In this document: piece by piece, positions 15,892 through 24,600 of the stretch
Numbering within the stretch: the stretch's first letter is position 1
Layout: each line of letters begins with the position of its first letter
Assembly: GCA_963702695.1 (NCBI GenBank)
Contig: CAVPDS010000020.1
Location: 23,769 to 87,768 of the forward strand
Reading direction: 5' to 3'
DNA from: VAZQ01 sp963702695
GTDB lineage: Bacteria; Pseudomonadota; Alphaproteobacteria; Rhizobiales; Xanthobacteraceae
Length of the DNA stretch: 64,000 nucleotides
The notes under the pieces: model-generated
Seen by the model: the letters and a program-made list of their open reading frames with translations, nothing else
The model's database searches: none
What the model was told of the DNA's origin: nothing
Program-made: the position numbers and the translations under genes

Positions 15892-16968
15892 TCACCGCGA
15901 CACGTTGACGATGATCTTCTGATAAAGGTCCTGCCACTTGTCGGCATGATCGAGCATCATACCGGAATCGATGAGCTTGATCGGCATCTTGGAGTATGGC
16001 GATTCGATCTTCGTGCTCACGGTCACGAACTGGCGGCTTGCGAGGATCGGCTGCGCGTCGCCGATCAGGAAATCGTAGAACAAAACCGCCCCGTAAGGAT
16101 GCGGCGCGTTGCGTGCGACACCCGCGGCCGTCGGCCGGGCGATGAGGGGCGGAATCACGAACCAGTCGACAGGTGCGCCCTTGGCCTTCGCCTGCTCGGC
16201 GATGAAGCCATACATCGTGAGCGCCATCGGCACCTCGCCGGCGACGACGAGGTTGTTGAGGAGCGAATGGCCCTTGCGCACCGAGATGCCGTTGGTCGCG
16301 ACGATTTCGCGGAAGAGCTTGAGTCCCGGTGCCTCGCCGAGCTCGGTAACGACCTGCCCGAACCAGTCGAAATCCTCCGCCTCGATGCCGAGCTTACCGT
16401 TCCACTCGGGCTTGAGCAGGTCGCGATAAGTCTTCGGCAGGCTCTCCTTCTTGATCACGCCGGTGTTGTAGGACTGCACGAAGGTGTTGAGATAGACCGA
16501 CGCCCACTGCCGGTGCGCCGGCAACGATTCCGGGATCACGTCGGCATACAGCGGCGATTTCACCTCCTGCAGCAGGTTTTCGCGGTAAAGCGGCTCGATG
16601 CCGGAGCTGGAGCCGGCCATCACGTCCACCTCGTTCCGCCGTGCCTTCGACTCCGTGATGATCCGCTGCAGAATGCCTTCGGAATCGGCGCGCCAGACCT
16701 TGACCTTGACGCCGTACTTCTTCTCGAAGGCTGCGGTCAGAACGGAAATGTCATCGACCGGGATCGACGAGTAAAATGTGAGTTCGCCCTCTTTCTTGGC
16801 GCCCTCGATCAGCTTCTTCTCGCGGTCGGCGCCCTGATAGTTCGCGATGTCCGCGAGGGAACTCGATTGCGCTTTCGCCGCCGGAGCACTGGCGAGCAGG
16901 CATGCGACCAGGACGAAGAGCGACTGTACCGGAAACAACATTCGCTGCGGCTTTTGGAGGCCGATCAT
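15892..16968 (-). CDS. Extracellular solute-binding protein, Fe3+/spermidine type (SBP_bac_6-like)
   Basis: This 358-residue protein has a signal peptide (MLFPVQSLFVLVACLLASAP, AAKAQ) and then EKKLIEGAKKEGELTFYSSI, FEKKYGVKVKVWRADSEGIL, NEVDVMAGSSSGIEPLYREN and YNTGVIKKESLPKTYRDLLK. These are typical of ABC binding proteins of the ferric/polyamine cluster. No matching permease or ATPase gene is nearby. The start at 16968 follows GGGAG six bases upstream. It is divergent from the enolase-superfamily gene at 17149, and the 180-bp gap likely contains both promoters. Ligand could be an organic acid rather than iron. Confidence 0.83.
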   Translation of the reverse strand: MIGLQKPQRMLFPVQSLFVLVACLLASAPAAKAQSSSLADIANYQGADREKKLIEGAKKEGELTFYSSIPVDDISVLTAAFEKKYGVKVKVWRADSEGILQRIITESKARRNEVDVMAGSSSGIEPLYRENLLQEVKSPLYADVIPESLPAHRQWASVYLNTFVQSYNTGVIKKESLPKTYRDLLKPEWNGKLGIEAEDFDWFGQVVTELGEAPGLKLFREIVATNGISVRKGHSLLNNLVVAGEVPMALTMYGFIAEQAKAKGAPVDWFVIPPLIARPTAAGVARNAPHPYGAVLFYDFLIGDAQPILASRQFVTVSTKIESPYSKMPIKLIDSGMMLDHADKWQDLYQKIIVNVSR

Positions 16969-17148
16969 GAGCTTCTCCCAACGCCAGCATTGTTGTTGAA
17001 GCGCCCAGGCTAGTGGCAGCCGCCTGCAAAGGCAACGCGACCGCCCGCCGCGCAGTGCGCGATTCGTCCGTTTTACGCCGTCGGGACTTGTGCCCTTGCG
17101 TTGGACGAAAGACATTAGCGGCCCAAACCGGACCGAGGGCCGAAAGAC

Positions 17149-18342
17149 ATGAAGATCGCAAAATTCGACGACTTCCACGTCGAGTGCGGATGGGAAACCT
17201 ATTCCTTCCTCAAGATCACCACCGACGCGGGGCTGGCCGGCTGGTCGGAATTCAAGGAGCACCGGCGGCCCGGCGTCGGCGCGGCGATTCATGGCCTTGG
17301 CGCGAACCTCATCGGCGAAGACCCGCGGGCGCTCAACCGCATCGACGCGGCGCTCGCCTCGCAGACGCGCACTGTCCCGGGCGGGCTCAACGGCAACGCC
17401 GTTGGCGCAATCCTCAATGCCTGCCTGGATATCAAGGGCAAGGCGCTCGGCGTGCCGGTTTATGAGCTTTTCGGCGGCGCGGTGCGCGAGCGCATTCCGG
17501 TGTACTGGTCGCGCTGCGGGGTGATCCGGGCGCGCTGCGCCGATTTCTTCGACGGCAAGGTGGTCGACCGCCCGGCGGTGCGCACGCTCGACGACCTCAA
17601 GGGCGCCGCCCGCGAGGCGCACGACGCCGGCTTCAAGGGTGTCAAGACCAATCTCCTGGTATTCGATGAGAAGGGCGGCCGCCAGTACGCTCCCGGCTCC
17701 GGCACCATGCGCGGGCCCGGCCATCCCGAGCTCAATCTGCCGGAAGAAATGCTCGATGCGCTGCTGGCCCAGCTCGCAGCGCTGCGCGAAGGAGGCGGCC
17801 CCAAGCTGCGGATCGCAGTCGACCTCAACTTCAATTACAAGCCCGAAGGTCTGCGCCGTATCGCCAAGAAGGTCGAGCCGTTCGAGCTGATGTGGCTGGA
17901 AATGGACCTCTACGACCCGAAGGCGCTCGCCCTCATCCGCCAGTCGACCACCACACCGATCGGTTCGCTCGAAACCATCCTGGGGCGACGAGCACTGAAG
18001 CCATACCTCGAGAACCATTGCGTCGATGTCGCTATCATCGACCCGCAATACAATGGCGTGATCGAGTCCGTGCGCATGGCCGCACTATGCGACGCCTACG
18101 ACGTCAACGTCGCCTCGCATAATTTCAGCGGGCCGCTCTCCGCGCTGATCTGCGCGCACTATGCCGCGGTGATCCCGAACTTTCGGATCATGGAGCTCGA
18201 TGTCGACGAGGTGCCGTGGAAGCCGAAGCTGCTCAAGACACCGAACAAGGTCGAGAACGGCGAATTCGTCCTCCCCGCTGGCCCCGGATGGGGCACGGAG
18301 GTGGACGAAGACATGCTGCGCAAGTACGCAGCGAAGCACTGA
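17149..18342 (+). CDS. Mandelate racemase/muconate lactonizing (enolase superfamily) enzyme
   Basis: This 397-residue protein has the N-terminal capping domain followed by a TIM barrel. Metal ligands are visible as D225 (AVDLNFNY), E251 (WLEMDLYDP) and E275 (GSLETILGRRALKPYLE). H324 in VASHNFSGPLS is a likely acid/base. At the KxK position the sequence reads VKTN (K166, N168), so the second lysine is Asn. That pattern points to an acid-sugar dehydratase-like member rather than mandelate racemase, but the substrate is unknown. It leads a run of binding-protein genes in the same direction, separated from the first by only 13 bp, so it likely acts on their ligand. Confidence 0.85.
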   Translation: MKIAKFDDFHVECGWETYSFLKITTDAGLAGWSEFKEHRRPGVGAAIHGLGANLIGEDPRALNRIDAALASQTRTVPGGLNGNAVGAILNACLDIKGKALGVPVYELFGGAVRERIPVYWSRCGVIRARCADFFDGKVVDRPAVRTLDDLKGAAREAHDAGFKGVKTNLLVFDEKGGRQYAPGSGTMRGPGHPELNLPEEMLDALLAQLAALREGGGPKLRIAVDLNFNYKPEGLRRIAKKVEPFELMWLEMDLYDPKALALIRQSTTTPIGSLETILGRRALKPYLENHCVDVAIIDPQYNGVIESVRMAALCDAYDVNVASHNFSGPLSALICAHYAAVIPNFRIMELDVDEVPWKPKLLKTPNKVENGEFVLPAGPGWGTEVDEDMLRKYAAKH

Positions 18343-18355
18343 GAAGGGTTGTACG

Positions 18356-19384
18356 ATGATCTCCGTCAGGCCGCTGCCGCATCTCGCCTTGGCTGCCGCT
18401 CTCACAGCCATCGCGGCCGTGCCAGCACTGGCCGAACCCGTTGCCGACTTCTATCACGGCAAGACCATCAGTCTGTATGTCAGCTTCCCGCCCGGCGGCG
18501 GCTACGACCTCTTCGGGCGCGTGTTGCTGCCTCACTTCACCCGCCACATTCCCGGCAACCCGACCATCGTGATCAAGAACATGCTGGGCGGCAGCGGTAT
18601 CAAAGCCGCCGGCTACATCTCGACCATCACACCGCAGGACGGCACCTCGCTCGGCCTGTTCCTCGATCACACCACGCTCGGCAAGGTGCTGGGCGGACCC
18701 GGCGAATTCGATCCGGTGAAGATGGTGTGGATCGGCCGCATCGTTTCGACCGCGACCGTCTCGGTGGTCTGGCACACCTCGGCCGTCCAGACGGTCGAGC
18801 AGGCCAAGAGCAAGGAAATCCTCATCGCCGGCACCGTGCCCTCGAACAGCGCCTCTTTCATCCCGACCGCGCTCAACGATCTGATCGGCACCAAGTTCAA
18901 GGTGATCCGCGGCTTCCAGGGTTCGCCCGACCAGGCGCTGGCGATGGAGCGCGGCGAGGTGAACGCGATCGGCGGCATGAGCTGGGAAGCGATCCAGATG
19001 AATCACGCCGAGTGGCTTGCGACCAAGAAGATCAGGATCCTCTACGCGCTCGGCGCGCACCGCATCAAGGATCTGCCGAATGATCCGGCGCTGCTCGACT
19101 TCGCGACCGACGCACGCTCGCGCGATATCCTTTCGCTGCTTGGCAGCGGCCCCGACATCGGCCGTTCCATCGTCGCGGAGCCCGGCATCCCGGCGGAGCG
19201 CGCGGCGGCGCTGCGCAGGGCCTTTATGGAGACGATGGAGGACCCGGAATTCCTGGCCGACATGAAGAAGCGCAATCTCAACGTCGAGCCGCTTCCCGGC
19301 GAAGAGGTGCAGAAGATCGTCGCCGCCGACGCCGCCACGCCCCGCGAGTTGGTGGAACAGGCGAAGCGCTATATCGGACAATAA
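18356..19384 (+). CDS. TctC/Bug-like binding protein, triplet copy A
   Basis: This 342-residue protein has a signal peptide (LALAAALTAIAAVPALA) and then EPVADFYHGKTISLYVSFPP, HFTRHIPGNPTIVIKNMLGG, TPQDGTSLGLFLDHTTLGKV, FIPTALNDLIGTKFKVIRGF and LAMERGEVNAIGGMSWEAIQ. The gene starts 13 bp after the enolase-superfamily gene stop, so the two are probably one transcript. Copies B and C downstream are the same length and share most residues. They are periplasmic carboxylate-type binding proteins. No TctAB permease is present. Confidence 0.87.
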   Translation: MISVRPLPHLALAAALTAIAAVPALAEPVADFYHGKTISLYVSFPPGGGYDLFGRVLLPHFTRHIPGNPTIVIKNMLGGSGIKAAGYISTITPQDGTSLGLFLDHTTLGKVLGGPGEFDPVKMVWIGRIVSTATVSVVWHTSAVQTVEQAKSKEILIAGTVPSNSASFIPTALNDLIGTKFKVIRGFQGSPDQALAMERGEVNAIGGMSWEAIQMNHAEWLATKKIRILYALGAHRIKDLPNDPALLDFATDARSRDILSLLGSGPDIGRSIVAEPGIPAERAAALRRAFMETMEDPEFLADMKKRNLNVEPLPGEEVQKIVAADAATPRELVEQAKRYIGQ

Positions 19385-19474
19385 GGCGCGCCGGCCGCTT
19401 GAGGTGCGACTCAGTACGCCGGGAAATTTTGCGAGCATTAGGCTAAGATCGCGCCGGCCAACGAGGACATTTCC

Positions 19475-20503
19475 ATGCCTTTCCCGCTTTCGCTGCGGCG
19501 CCTGCTGTGGGCTTGCGCGCTCGCCTTCGTTGCGCCGGCGCCGGCGGTCGCCGACCCGATCTCCGATTTCTACCACGGCAAGACCATCAGCCTTTACGTC
19601 GCCTTTCCGCCGGGCGGCGGCTACGACATCTATGCGCGCGTACTGATCCCGCATTTCACGCGCCACATTCCCGGCAACCCGCAGATCGTCATCAAGAATA
19701 TGGAGGGCGGGAGCGGCGTGCGGGCGGCGTCTTACATGAGCAACGTCACATCGCAGGACGGCACCTCGCTCGGGCTTTTCCTCGACACCACGACGCTCGG
19801 AAAGGTGCTTGGCGGTCCGGGCGAGTTCGATCCCAACAAGCTCGTGTGGATCGGCCGCATCGTCTCGACCGCAACCGTGTCGGTGGTCTGGCATACCTCG
19901 CCGGCGCAGACGGTCGAAGAGGCCAAGCACAAGGAGATCGTGATGGGCGCCACGGTGCCCGCCAACAGTTCCTCGTTCATTCCAACGGCACTCAACGACC
20001 TCGCGGGCACCAAATTCAAGATCGTGCGCGGCTTCCAGGGCTCGCCGCCGATGGCGCTGGCGATGGAGCGGGGCGAGGTCGATGCGATCGGGGGCATGAG
20101 CTGGGAAGCGATCCAGCTTACCAAACAGGACTGGCTGCGCGAGAAGAAGGCCAAGGTGCTTTACGCGCAGGGCGCGAACCGCATCAAGGAGCTTCCCGAC
20201 ACGCCCGGACTCCTCGACTTCGCGCATGACGAGAAGTCACGGCAGATACTCACGCTGCTGGGCGGCGGCCCCGATATCGGCCGCGCGATCGTCGCCGAAC
20301 CCGGCATCCCGCCGGAACGCGCGGCGGCCTTGCGCAAGGCGTTCATGGAAACGATGGTAGATCCGGACTTCGTGTCCGACATGACCAAGCGCAGCCTCAA
20401 TGTCGAGGCGCTTCCCGGCGAAGAGGTGCAGAGGATCGTCGCCGCAGCGGTCGCAACGCCAAAAGAATTGGTGGAGCAGGCCAAGCGCTACGCCGGGCAG
20501 TGA
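19475..20503 (+). CDS. TctC/Bug-like binding protein, triplet copy B
   Basis: This 342-residue protein matches copies A and C along its whole length, including DFYHGKTISLYVAFPPGGGY, NPQIVIKNMEGGSGVRAASY, DTTTLGKVLGGPGEFDPNKL and KIVRGFQGSPPMALAMERGE. The signal peptide is LRRLLWACALAFVAPAPAVA. GAGG lies 9 bases before the ATG. A 90-bp spacer follows copy A with no obvious terminator. By eye it is closer to C than to A in the region around MALAMERGEVDAIGG. It is expected to be secreted to the periplasm and to bind a small acid; possible ligand differences between the copies cannot be read from sequence. Confidence 0.87.
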   Translation: MPFPLSLRRLLWACALAFVAPAPAVADPISDFYHGKTISLYVAFPPGGGYDIYARVLIPHFTRHIPGNPQIVIKNMEGGSGVRAASYMSNVTSQDGTSLGLFLDTTTLGKVLGGPGEFDPNKLVWIGRIVSTATVSVVWHTSPAQTVEEAKHKEIVMGATVPANSSSFIPTALNDLAGTKFKIVRGFQGSPPMALAMERGEVDAIGGMSWEAIQLTKQDWLREKKAKVLYAQGANRIKELPDTPGLLDFAHDEKSRQILTLLGGGPDIGRAIVAEPGIPPERAAALRKAFMETMVDPDFVSDMTKRSLNVEALPGEEVQRIVAAAVATPKELVEQAKRYAGQ

Positions 20504-20606
20504 TGCGCGCAGCACTCGCGCCCGGTCGCCCCCATGAAAGCCGCGGCTTATAAACTCTGAAGTGAAAGTTTTCACCGTTGGTGCCAAAATCTCAGGGACA
20601 CGGCCT

Positions 20607-20626
20607 GTGGGTCCCGGCTTTCGCGA
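20607..20626. repeat. Degenerate half of CCCGCTTTCGCG repeat
   Basis: TGTGGGTCCCGGCTTTCGCG matches one arm of the palindromic element found whole at 14543-14650, with one base missing in the G/C run. No partner arm is seen. It lies 24 bp upstream of the start of copy C and is in frame with it but outside the likely coding region. Confidence 0.6.
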
Positions 20627-20649
20627 AACGGTCAGATGAGAGAACCTTG

Positions 20650-21678
20650 ATGAAAGACCTTCGGCGGCTGACGCAGCTCTTCTCAGCCTGCGCAATAGCG
20701 TTCAGCGCGCACACGCCGGCAGCGGCCGAGCCGATTGCCGACTTCTACCGCGGCAAGACCATCAGCCTGTACGTCGCCTTCCCGCCCGGCGGCGGCTTCG
20801 ACATCTATGCCCGTGCTTTGGCGCCACACTACACCAGGCACATTCCGGGCAATCCGCCGATCGTGGTCAAGAACATGGAAGGTGGCAGCGGCGTGAAGGC
20901 CGCCAGTTACATGTCGACCATCACGCCGCAGGACGGCACCTCGCTCGGGATGTTCCTCGACACTTTTACACTGGGTAAGGTGATGGGCGGACCGGGCGAT
21001 TTCGATCCGAACAAGCTCGTCTGGGTCGGGCGCATGGTCTCGACCGCCACGGTTTCGATGGTGTGGCACACCTCGGCGGCGCAGACCGTCGAGGAGGCGA
21101 AGAACAAAACAATCATCATCGCCGGGAGCGTGCCCACCAACGGCTCCTCATTCATTCCGACCGCGCTGAACGATCTGCTTGGCACCAGGTTCAAGATCAT
21201 CCGCGGCTTCCAGGGCTCGCCGCCGATGGCTTTGGCGATGGAGCGCGGCGAAGTCGACGCCATCGGGGGCATAAGCTGGGAAGCAGTCCAGATGACCAAG
21301 ACCGACTGGATCGCCGAGAAAAAGGCCAAGGTGCTCTACGTCCAGGGCGCGCACCGGATCAAGGAGGTGCCGGACGCGCCCGCCTTGCTCGACTTCGCTT
21401 ACGATGAGAGGTCGAGACAAATTCTCGCGCTGCTCGGCGGCGGCCCCGATGTCGGCCGCTCGATCGTCGCCGAGCCGGGGATACCGCCCGAGCGCGCCGC
21501 CGCGCTGCGCAAGGCATTCATGGCGACGATGGAAGACCCGGATTTTGTCGCCGACATGAGAAAGCGCAACCTCAGCGTCGAACCGCTTCCCGGCGAAGAG
21601 GTGCAGAAGATCGTCGCCGCCGCGATGGCCACGCCGAAGGCGTTGGTGGAACAGGCCAAGCGCTACGCGGGGCAATAA
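20650..21678 (+). CDS. TctC/Bug-like binding protein, triplet copy C
   Basis: This 342-residue protein completes the tandem set. It shares PIADFYRGKTISLYVAFPPG, HYTRHIPGNPPIVVKNMEGG, FDPNKLVWVGRMVSTATVSM, IPTALNDLLGTRFKIIRGFQ and the C-terminal LPGEEVQKIVAAAMATPKAL. The signal peptide is LTQLFSACAIAFSAHTPAAA. The ATG at 20650 is preferred to upstream starts because it matches the length and N-terminus of copies A and B. The spacer before it holds a degenerate half of a palindromic repeat. The gene is followed after 31 bp by an NMT1-type binding protein, probably co-transcribed. Confidence 0.87.
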   Translation: MKDLRRLTQLFSACAIAFSAHTPAAAEPIADFYRGKTISLYVAFPPGGGFDIYARALAPHYTRHIPGNPPIVVKNMEGGSGVKAASYMSTITPQDGTSLGMFLDTFTLGKVMGGPGDFDPNKLVWVGRMVSTATVSMVWHTSAAQTVEEAKNKTIIIAGSVPTNGSSFIPTALNDLLGTRFKIIRGFQGSPPMALAMERGEVDAIGGISWEAVQMTKTDWIAEKKAKVLYVQGAHRIKEVPDAPALLDFAYDERSRQILALLGGGPDVGRSIVAEPGIPPERAAALRKAFMATMEDPDFVADMRKRNLSVEPLPGEEVQKIVAAAMATPKALVEQAKRYAGQ

Positions 21679-21709
21679 GGCCATGATTAGCAATGAAGGA
21701 GCCCGTTTG

Positions 21710-22699
21710 ATGAGCCTTCGCCTGACGGCCGCCTTGGCGGCCCTGATCTGCACGTCGTTGGTTGCTTCTGCGCAATCGCGAGACCAGGTCACCCTGCGCT
21801 TCGGCGTGATTGCAAACTCCGCGCGCAGCGTGTCCTCGCTCGGCCTCAATATCGCGCTGCGCAAGGGCTTTCTCGCCAAGGAGGGGATCGAACTGCAGGT
21901 AGTCGGCCTGCGCGGCGTGCAATACCAGATCGAGGCGCTCGACAAGGGCGATGTCGATCTCAGCCACACCGCCACGCCCTATCTCCTCCAGGCCGTGCTC
22001 AAGGGCTCCGATTCTGTCGCCGTCGTCGGCGGGCCGGCAAATACGATTTTCAGCCTGATGGCAAAGCCCGAGGTCAAAAGCTACGACGATCTCAAGGGCA
22101 AGATGATCGGGCTCTCGCTGCCGGTCGACACGATCTCGATCGCAAGCCGAATGCTGCTAGAGAAGCACGGGCTCAAGGAGCCGGCCTTCCGCACCAAGGA
22201 ACTGGTCGGCACGCCGATCCGCGCCGAGTGCCTCACCAAGGGCGAATGCGACGCCGTGCCGCTCGGCCAGCCCGACGACATCGTGTTCATGCAGAAGGGT
22301 TTCACCAAGCTCGGCGACTCGCTCGAAGTGATTCCGGTGCTGCAGTTCAACGTCATCGCCGCGCGCCGCGCGTGGGCGCAGGCCAATAAGGACAAGGTCA
22401 CGCGCTTCGCCCGCGCCTTCGGCAACGCCTACAAATTCATGCGCGACAAAGCCAACCGCGATGAGGTCGCCAAGATCATCACCGAGACGACAGGCGCGCC
22501 CGCTGATATCGCGCGCGCGATGCTCGCCTTTTATTACGAGCCCGACCGTGGCGTGATGCCGAAGCAAGCCGAAATCGACATGGCCGGCATGACGCAGGTG
22601 ATTGATCTCCTCGGCCGCACCGGGGAGATCAAGACGCCACTGCCGGCCGCGGAGAAGTTCGTCGACTTGCAATATCTCAAGGCGGCGGGGATGCAATGA
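21710..22699 (+). CDS. NMT1/THI5-like ABC-type substrate-binding protein
   Basis: This 329-residue protein has a signal peptide (MSLRLTAALAALICTSLVAS, AQS) and the fold of sulfonate/nitrate/taurine binding proteins: LGLNIALRKGFLAKEGIELQ, DLSHTATPYLLQAVLKGSDS, SYDDLKGKMIGLSLPVDTIS and a C-terminal LGRTGEIKTPLPAAEKFVD. GAAGGAG precedes the ATG at 21710. It follows the TctC-like triplet closely in the same direction but belongs to a different binding-protein class, so the cluster mixes TRAP/TTT-like and ABC-like scaffolds. No ABC permease or ATPase gene is near. Ligand unknown. Confidence 0.83.
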   Translation: MSLRLTAALAALICTSLVASAQSRDQVTLRFGVIANSARSVSSLGLNIALRKGFLAKEGIELQVVGLRGVQYQIEALDKGDVDLSHTATPYLLQAVLKGSDSVAVVGGPANTIFSLMAKPEVKSYDDLKGKMIGLSLPVDTISIASRMLLEKHGLKEPAFRTKELVGTPIRAECLTKGECDAVPLGQPDDIVFMQKGFTKLGDSLEVIPVLQFNVIAARRAWAQANKDKVTRFARAFGNAYKFMRDKANRDEVAKIITETTGAPADIARAMLAFYYEPDRGVMPKQAEIDMAGMTQVIDLLGRTGEIKTPLPAAEKFVDLQYLKAAGMQ

Positions 22700-22700
22700 T

Positions 22701-22767
22701 CAGACGACGGAAGGCGTACGACAGAGGACGTAGCGGCAATTAAACCCTGCTCTCTTTCCGTCGTCTG
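22701..22767. terminator. Inverted repeat between convergent genes, possible bidirectional terminator
   Basis: CAGACGACGGAA (22701-22712) and TTCCGTCGTCTG (22756-22767) are perfect 12-bp inverted arms with a 43-base loop, placed between convergent stop codons. There is no clear T-run, so it could also be a short intergenic repeat. Confidence 0.45.
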
Positions 22768-22777
22768 TGCTCCGTCG

Positions 22778-23293
22778 TCACAGGTTCGCCGGCGTTCCCA
22801 TGAAATCGCGCTTGGTGAGATCCAGCCCGCAATGACGCAGGATGTCGTAAGCTGTCGTGCAGTGGAAATAGAAGTTCGGCAGGATGTGGTTGAGGAGCAA
22901 GCCCTGCCCGGTGAACTTGCGCTCGTTGGCGCCGAGCTTGAGCGTGATCTCTTTGTCGTCGGTGCCGTCGATCTGTGCCGGCTTGAAGCTTTTTACATAG
23001 TCGATCGTCTTGGCGATGCGGGCCTTGAGCTCAGGGATCGAGGTCTCGGTGTTCGGCATGTCGAGCGGCGCCGCGCCGGTGAGCGCGCTGCAGGCCCGCA
23101 TCGCATGCGCGGTCGCCTGCTGCACCTGCCGCGACAGTGGATACATGTCGGGAAACAGCCGCATGCCGAGCAGGAAATTCTGGTCGAGCTGCTTCGCTTC
23201 GGCATGCGCCGCCGCCTTGTCGAGTACGCCCGAAAGCGCGGTGAGGAACTGGACGAAGATCGGCACCGATATCGTGTACATGGAAATCGCCAT
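22778..23293 (-). CDS. DUF1993 family protein
   Basis: This 171-residue cytoplasmic protein begins MAISMYTISVPIFVQFLTAL and includes LDKAAAHAEAKQLDQNFLLG, RLFPDMYPLSRQVQQATAHA, the TIDYVKSFKPAQIDG segment and the C-terminal NHILPNFYFHCTTAYDILRH plus CGLDLTKRDFMG. This is the full DUF1993 pattern, a DinB-like helical bundle with conserved His and aromatic residues near the C-terminus that could bind metal. Length is normal for the family. AAAGGA precedes the start by 10 bases. It is a single gene convergent with the NMT1-like gene. Biochemical role unknown. Confidence 0.9.
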   Translation of the reverse strand: MAISMYTISVPIFVQFLTALSGVLDKAAAHAEAKQLDQNFLLGMRLFPDMYPLSRQVQQATAHAMRACSALTGAAPLDMPNTETSIPELKARIAKTIDYVKSFKPAQIDGTDDKEITLKLGANERKFTGQGLLLNHILPNFYFHCTTAYDILRHCGLDLTKRDFMGTPANL

Positions 23294-23444
23294 GGGTCGT
23301 GGTCCTTTGTTGGCATGGGAGGGGAATGGACGGGAGGCGACATTAGCGTGCCCGCGGCGCGGCTCAAGCGGCAGACTCGTTGACTCCTAAAATCTTTCAA
23401 TGGACTGATGCGACTTGCGCCAAACCCAAGGAGCCAGACCTCGC

Positions 23445-24494
23445 ATGAAGGCGATCGTGATCCATGAATTCGGCCCGCCCGAAGTGCTGCGCTACGAGGA
23501 CGTGCCCGACCCGCAGCCGCGCGCGGGCGAAATCCGGATCAAGGTCCACGCCGCCACCGTCAACCGCGTGCTTGACGTGAGCCTGCGCGCCGGCACGGAG
23601 CCGCAGCGCAAGCCGGTGCTGCCGCTCATCCCCGGGGTCGATTGCGCCGGCATCATCGATGCGGTCGGCCCAGGCGTGACGCGCTGGAAGGTCGGCGCGC
23701 GCGTCGCGGCCGCCGGCGTCATGCCGCTCGATGTCTGCGCCGAGGACGGCGAGGGCTATACCGGTCCGGAAGGGATGATGGGAATCAAGCGGCCGGGCGG
23801 CTTTGCGGAGATGGTCGCGGTGCCGGCCTGCGCGGCGTTCGAGGTGCCGGCGGGGCTGGGATTCCATGAAGCCGCGGTGATCATGCGGCACGCACCGATG
23901 GCATGGAATCTGCTGGTGAACGAGGCAAAGCTCAAGCGGGGCGAGACCGTGCTCGTGATGGGCGCGGGCGGCAATCTCGGCACCGTCGGAATCCAGCTCG
24001 CCAAAAATGTGATCGGCGCGAAGGTGATCGCGACGGCGGGCTCGGACGAGCGCGTGCGGCTCGGGCTCAACCTCGGCGCTGATCACGGCGTCAACTACAA
24101 CACGCAGGACCTCGCCGCCGAAGTGCTCAAGCTCACCGGCGGCAAGGGCGTCGACGTGCTCTATGACAACGTCGCGAGCCCGAAGGCGCTGCCGAAAGCC
24201 TTCCTCGCGCTTGGCATGAATGGGCGGCTTGTCACTGCCGGCGCACATGGCGGGCCGCTGGTGACGATCGACTTCGCGCACCTCTATCACAAGAAGATCA
24301 CGATCATGGGCCGCACCGGCCACAAGGACGAAGACATTCCGAAATGCTTCGCAGCCGCGGCCGAAGGGAAGATCAAGGCGCAGATCGAGAAGTTGCTGCC
24401 ACTATCGCGCACGCGCGACGCACACCGGCTGGTGGAGTTGGGCGAGGTGGCGGGCAAGATCGTGCTCGATCCGACGTTGGATCACGCGCACTGA
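23445..24494 (+). CDS. Zinc-independent quinone oxidoreductase-like alcohol dehydrogenase (MDR family)
   Basis: This 349-residue protein has the GroES-like N-domain (MKAIVIHEFGPPEVLRYEDV, IPGVDCAGIIDAVGPGVTRW) and a Rossmann NADPH domain with GETVLVMGAGGNLGTVGIQL. The Cys-rich structural zinc loop of classical alcohol dehydrogenases is missing, and the catalytic Cys/His pattern is absent as well, which places it with the NADPH:quinone reductase/enoyl reductase branch. GGAG lies 13 bases before the ATG. The gene is separate from its neighbours and convergent with the LysR gene. Substrate unknown. Confidence 0.87.
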   Translation: MKAIVIHEFGPPEVLRYEDVPDPQPRAGEIRIKVHAATVNRVLDVSLRAGTEPQRKPVLPLIPGVDCAGIIDAVGPGVTRWKVGARVAAAGVMPLDVCAEDGEGYTGPEGMMGIKRPGGFAEMVAVPACAAFEVPAGLGFHEAAVIMRHAPMAWNLLVNEAKLKRGETVLVMGAGGNLGTVGIQLAKNVIGAKVIATAGSDERVRLGLNLGADHGVNYNTQDLAAEVLKLTGGKGVDVLYDNVASPKALPKAFLALGMNGRLVTAGAHGGPLVTIDFAHLYHKKITIMGRTGHKDEDIPKCFAAAAEGKIKAQIEKLLPLSRTRDAHRLVELGEVAGKIVLDPTLDHAH

Positions 24495-24600
24495 GGACGG
24501 CCCGGCATGGTCGGGAGCCCAGTCCGCTTCCGGATATACTGCGTCCATCTGGGCAAGCCGCGGTGGCGCGAATGACCCGAAGTGGACTCGACCAAGTCCC

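Noticed and set aside
16969..18048. Upstream extension of the binding-protein frame antisense to the enolase-superfamily gene
   Set aside because: The real start with signal peptide and ribosome site is at 16968; the extension only reflects the antisense frame of the neighbour.
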